DNA of 5,440 nt from NCBI GenBank assembly GCA_947305035.1, contig CAMZCV010000089.1, positions 1-5,440 on the forward strand, given 5' to 3'. Source of the DNA: an uncultured Coriobacteriales bacterium. Lineage in GTDB: Bacteria > Actinomycetota > Coriobacteriia > Coriobacteriales > Atopobiaceae. Each line of letters opens with the position of its first letter. The stretch's first letter is position 1. The position numbers were made by a program, and so were the translations under genes. Below, piece after piece: positions 5,367-5,440 of this stretch. The notes under the pieces are model-generated. The model searched no databases. It was not told the origin of the DNA and saw only the letters and a list, made by a program, of their open reading frames with translations.

Positions 5367-5440
5367 ATGGCCGAAGAGACTCAGGCAACTGAGGGCACCA
5401 CGGACCAGACTGCCGCAGCTGCGCAGTCTGGCGAGCGCAC
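5367..5440 (+). CDS. Start of next head gene, probably scaffolding protein (partial)
   Basis: Only 24 complete codons are visible, beginning MAEETQATEGTTDQTAAAAQ. The N-terminus is acidic, rich in Ala, Thr, Gln and Glu, and looks disordered. It has no signal peptide or enzyme motif. In siphophages with the order TerL-portal-MuF, the next gene is commonly the capsid scaffold, whose N-terminus typically has this composition. Scaffolds direct assembly of the major capsid protein into proheads and then leave. The gene has its own strong AGGAGG and is separated from the preceding gene by a terminator, so its expression may be set independently. The product call rests on position and composition only; another small head protein is possible. 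The gene is cut by the window edge. Confidence 0.6.
   Translation, partial: MAEETQATEGTTDQTAAAAQSGER

Overview
This window is the DNA-packaging and early head-assembly module of a tailed (siphovirus-like) bacteriophage or prophage. All genes lie on the + strand. The order is: end of an upstream gene (uncertain) - terminator - large HNH endonuclease - terminase small subunit - terminase large subunit - SPP1 gp6-type portal - MuF-like minor head protein - terminator - start of the next head gene, probably the scaffold. The structural genes are GC-rich with strong G/C preference at third codon positions, and the TerS/TerL/portal/MuF sequence types resemble those of actinobacterial phages. A host in the Actinomycetota is likely. 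Coriobacteriia (an Eggerthella-like gut actinobacterium) is my best guess, but that is inference and the window contains no taxonomic marker.

Layout. Bases 1-70 are open in more than one frame and may hold the last codons of an upstream gene. They are followed by a strong intrinsic terminator (89-132), then a short leader containing a tandem GCGTCGGG repeat. The 398-codon HNH gene (167-1363) is clearly more AT-rich than everything downstream, especially in its first half. It encodes three tandem helix-turn-helix repeats, two four-cysteine zinc modules and a C-terminal HNH nuclease. After a 9-base gap, a four-gene string (1373-5257) encodes TerS, TerL, portal and MuF-like protein, with three successive 4-base stop/start overlaps (GTGA, ATGA, ATGA), which points to one translationally coupled operon. 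A compact intrinsic terminator (5273-5293) closes it. A 109-base intergenic region with two further hairpins then leads to a strong Shine-Dalgarno sequence and the first 24 codons of an acidic, Ala/Thr/Gln-rich protein that runs off the window.

How the parts work together. TerS and TerL recognise and translocate phage DNA through the portal vertex. The MuF-like protein is a minor head component that typically accompanies SPP1-type portals. The scaffold and major capsid protein are expected just beyond the window. The HNH protein may assist TerL cleavage during packaging, as small HNH proteins next to terminases do in other phages, or it may be a selfish homing-type endonuclease that inserted beside the terminase. 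Its size, its three HTH repeats and its base composition make it the most interesting item here.

There is no gene-free stretch longer than 300 bases. I saw no tRNA, CRISPR array, insertion sequence or att site. Apart from the HNH protein and the two structured leaders, this is a conventional head-packaging module, and I do not see a convincing new multi-gene system.
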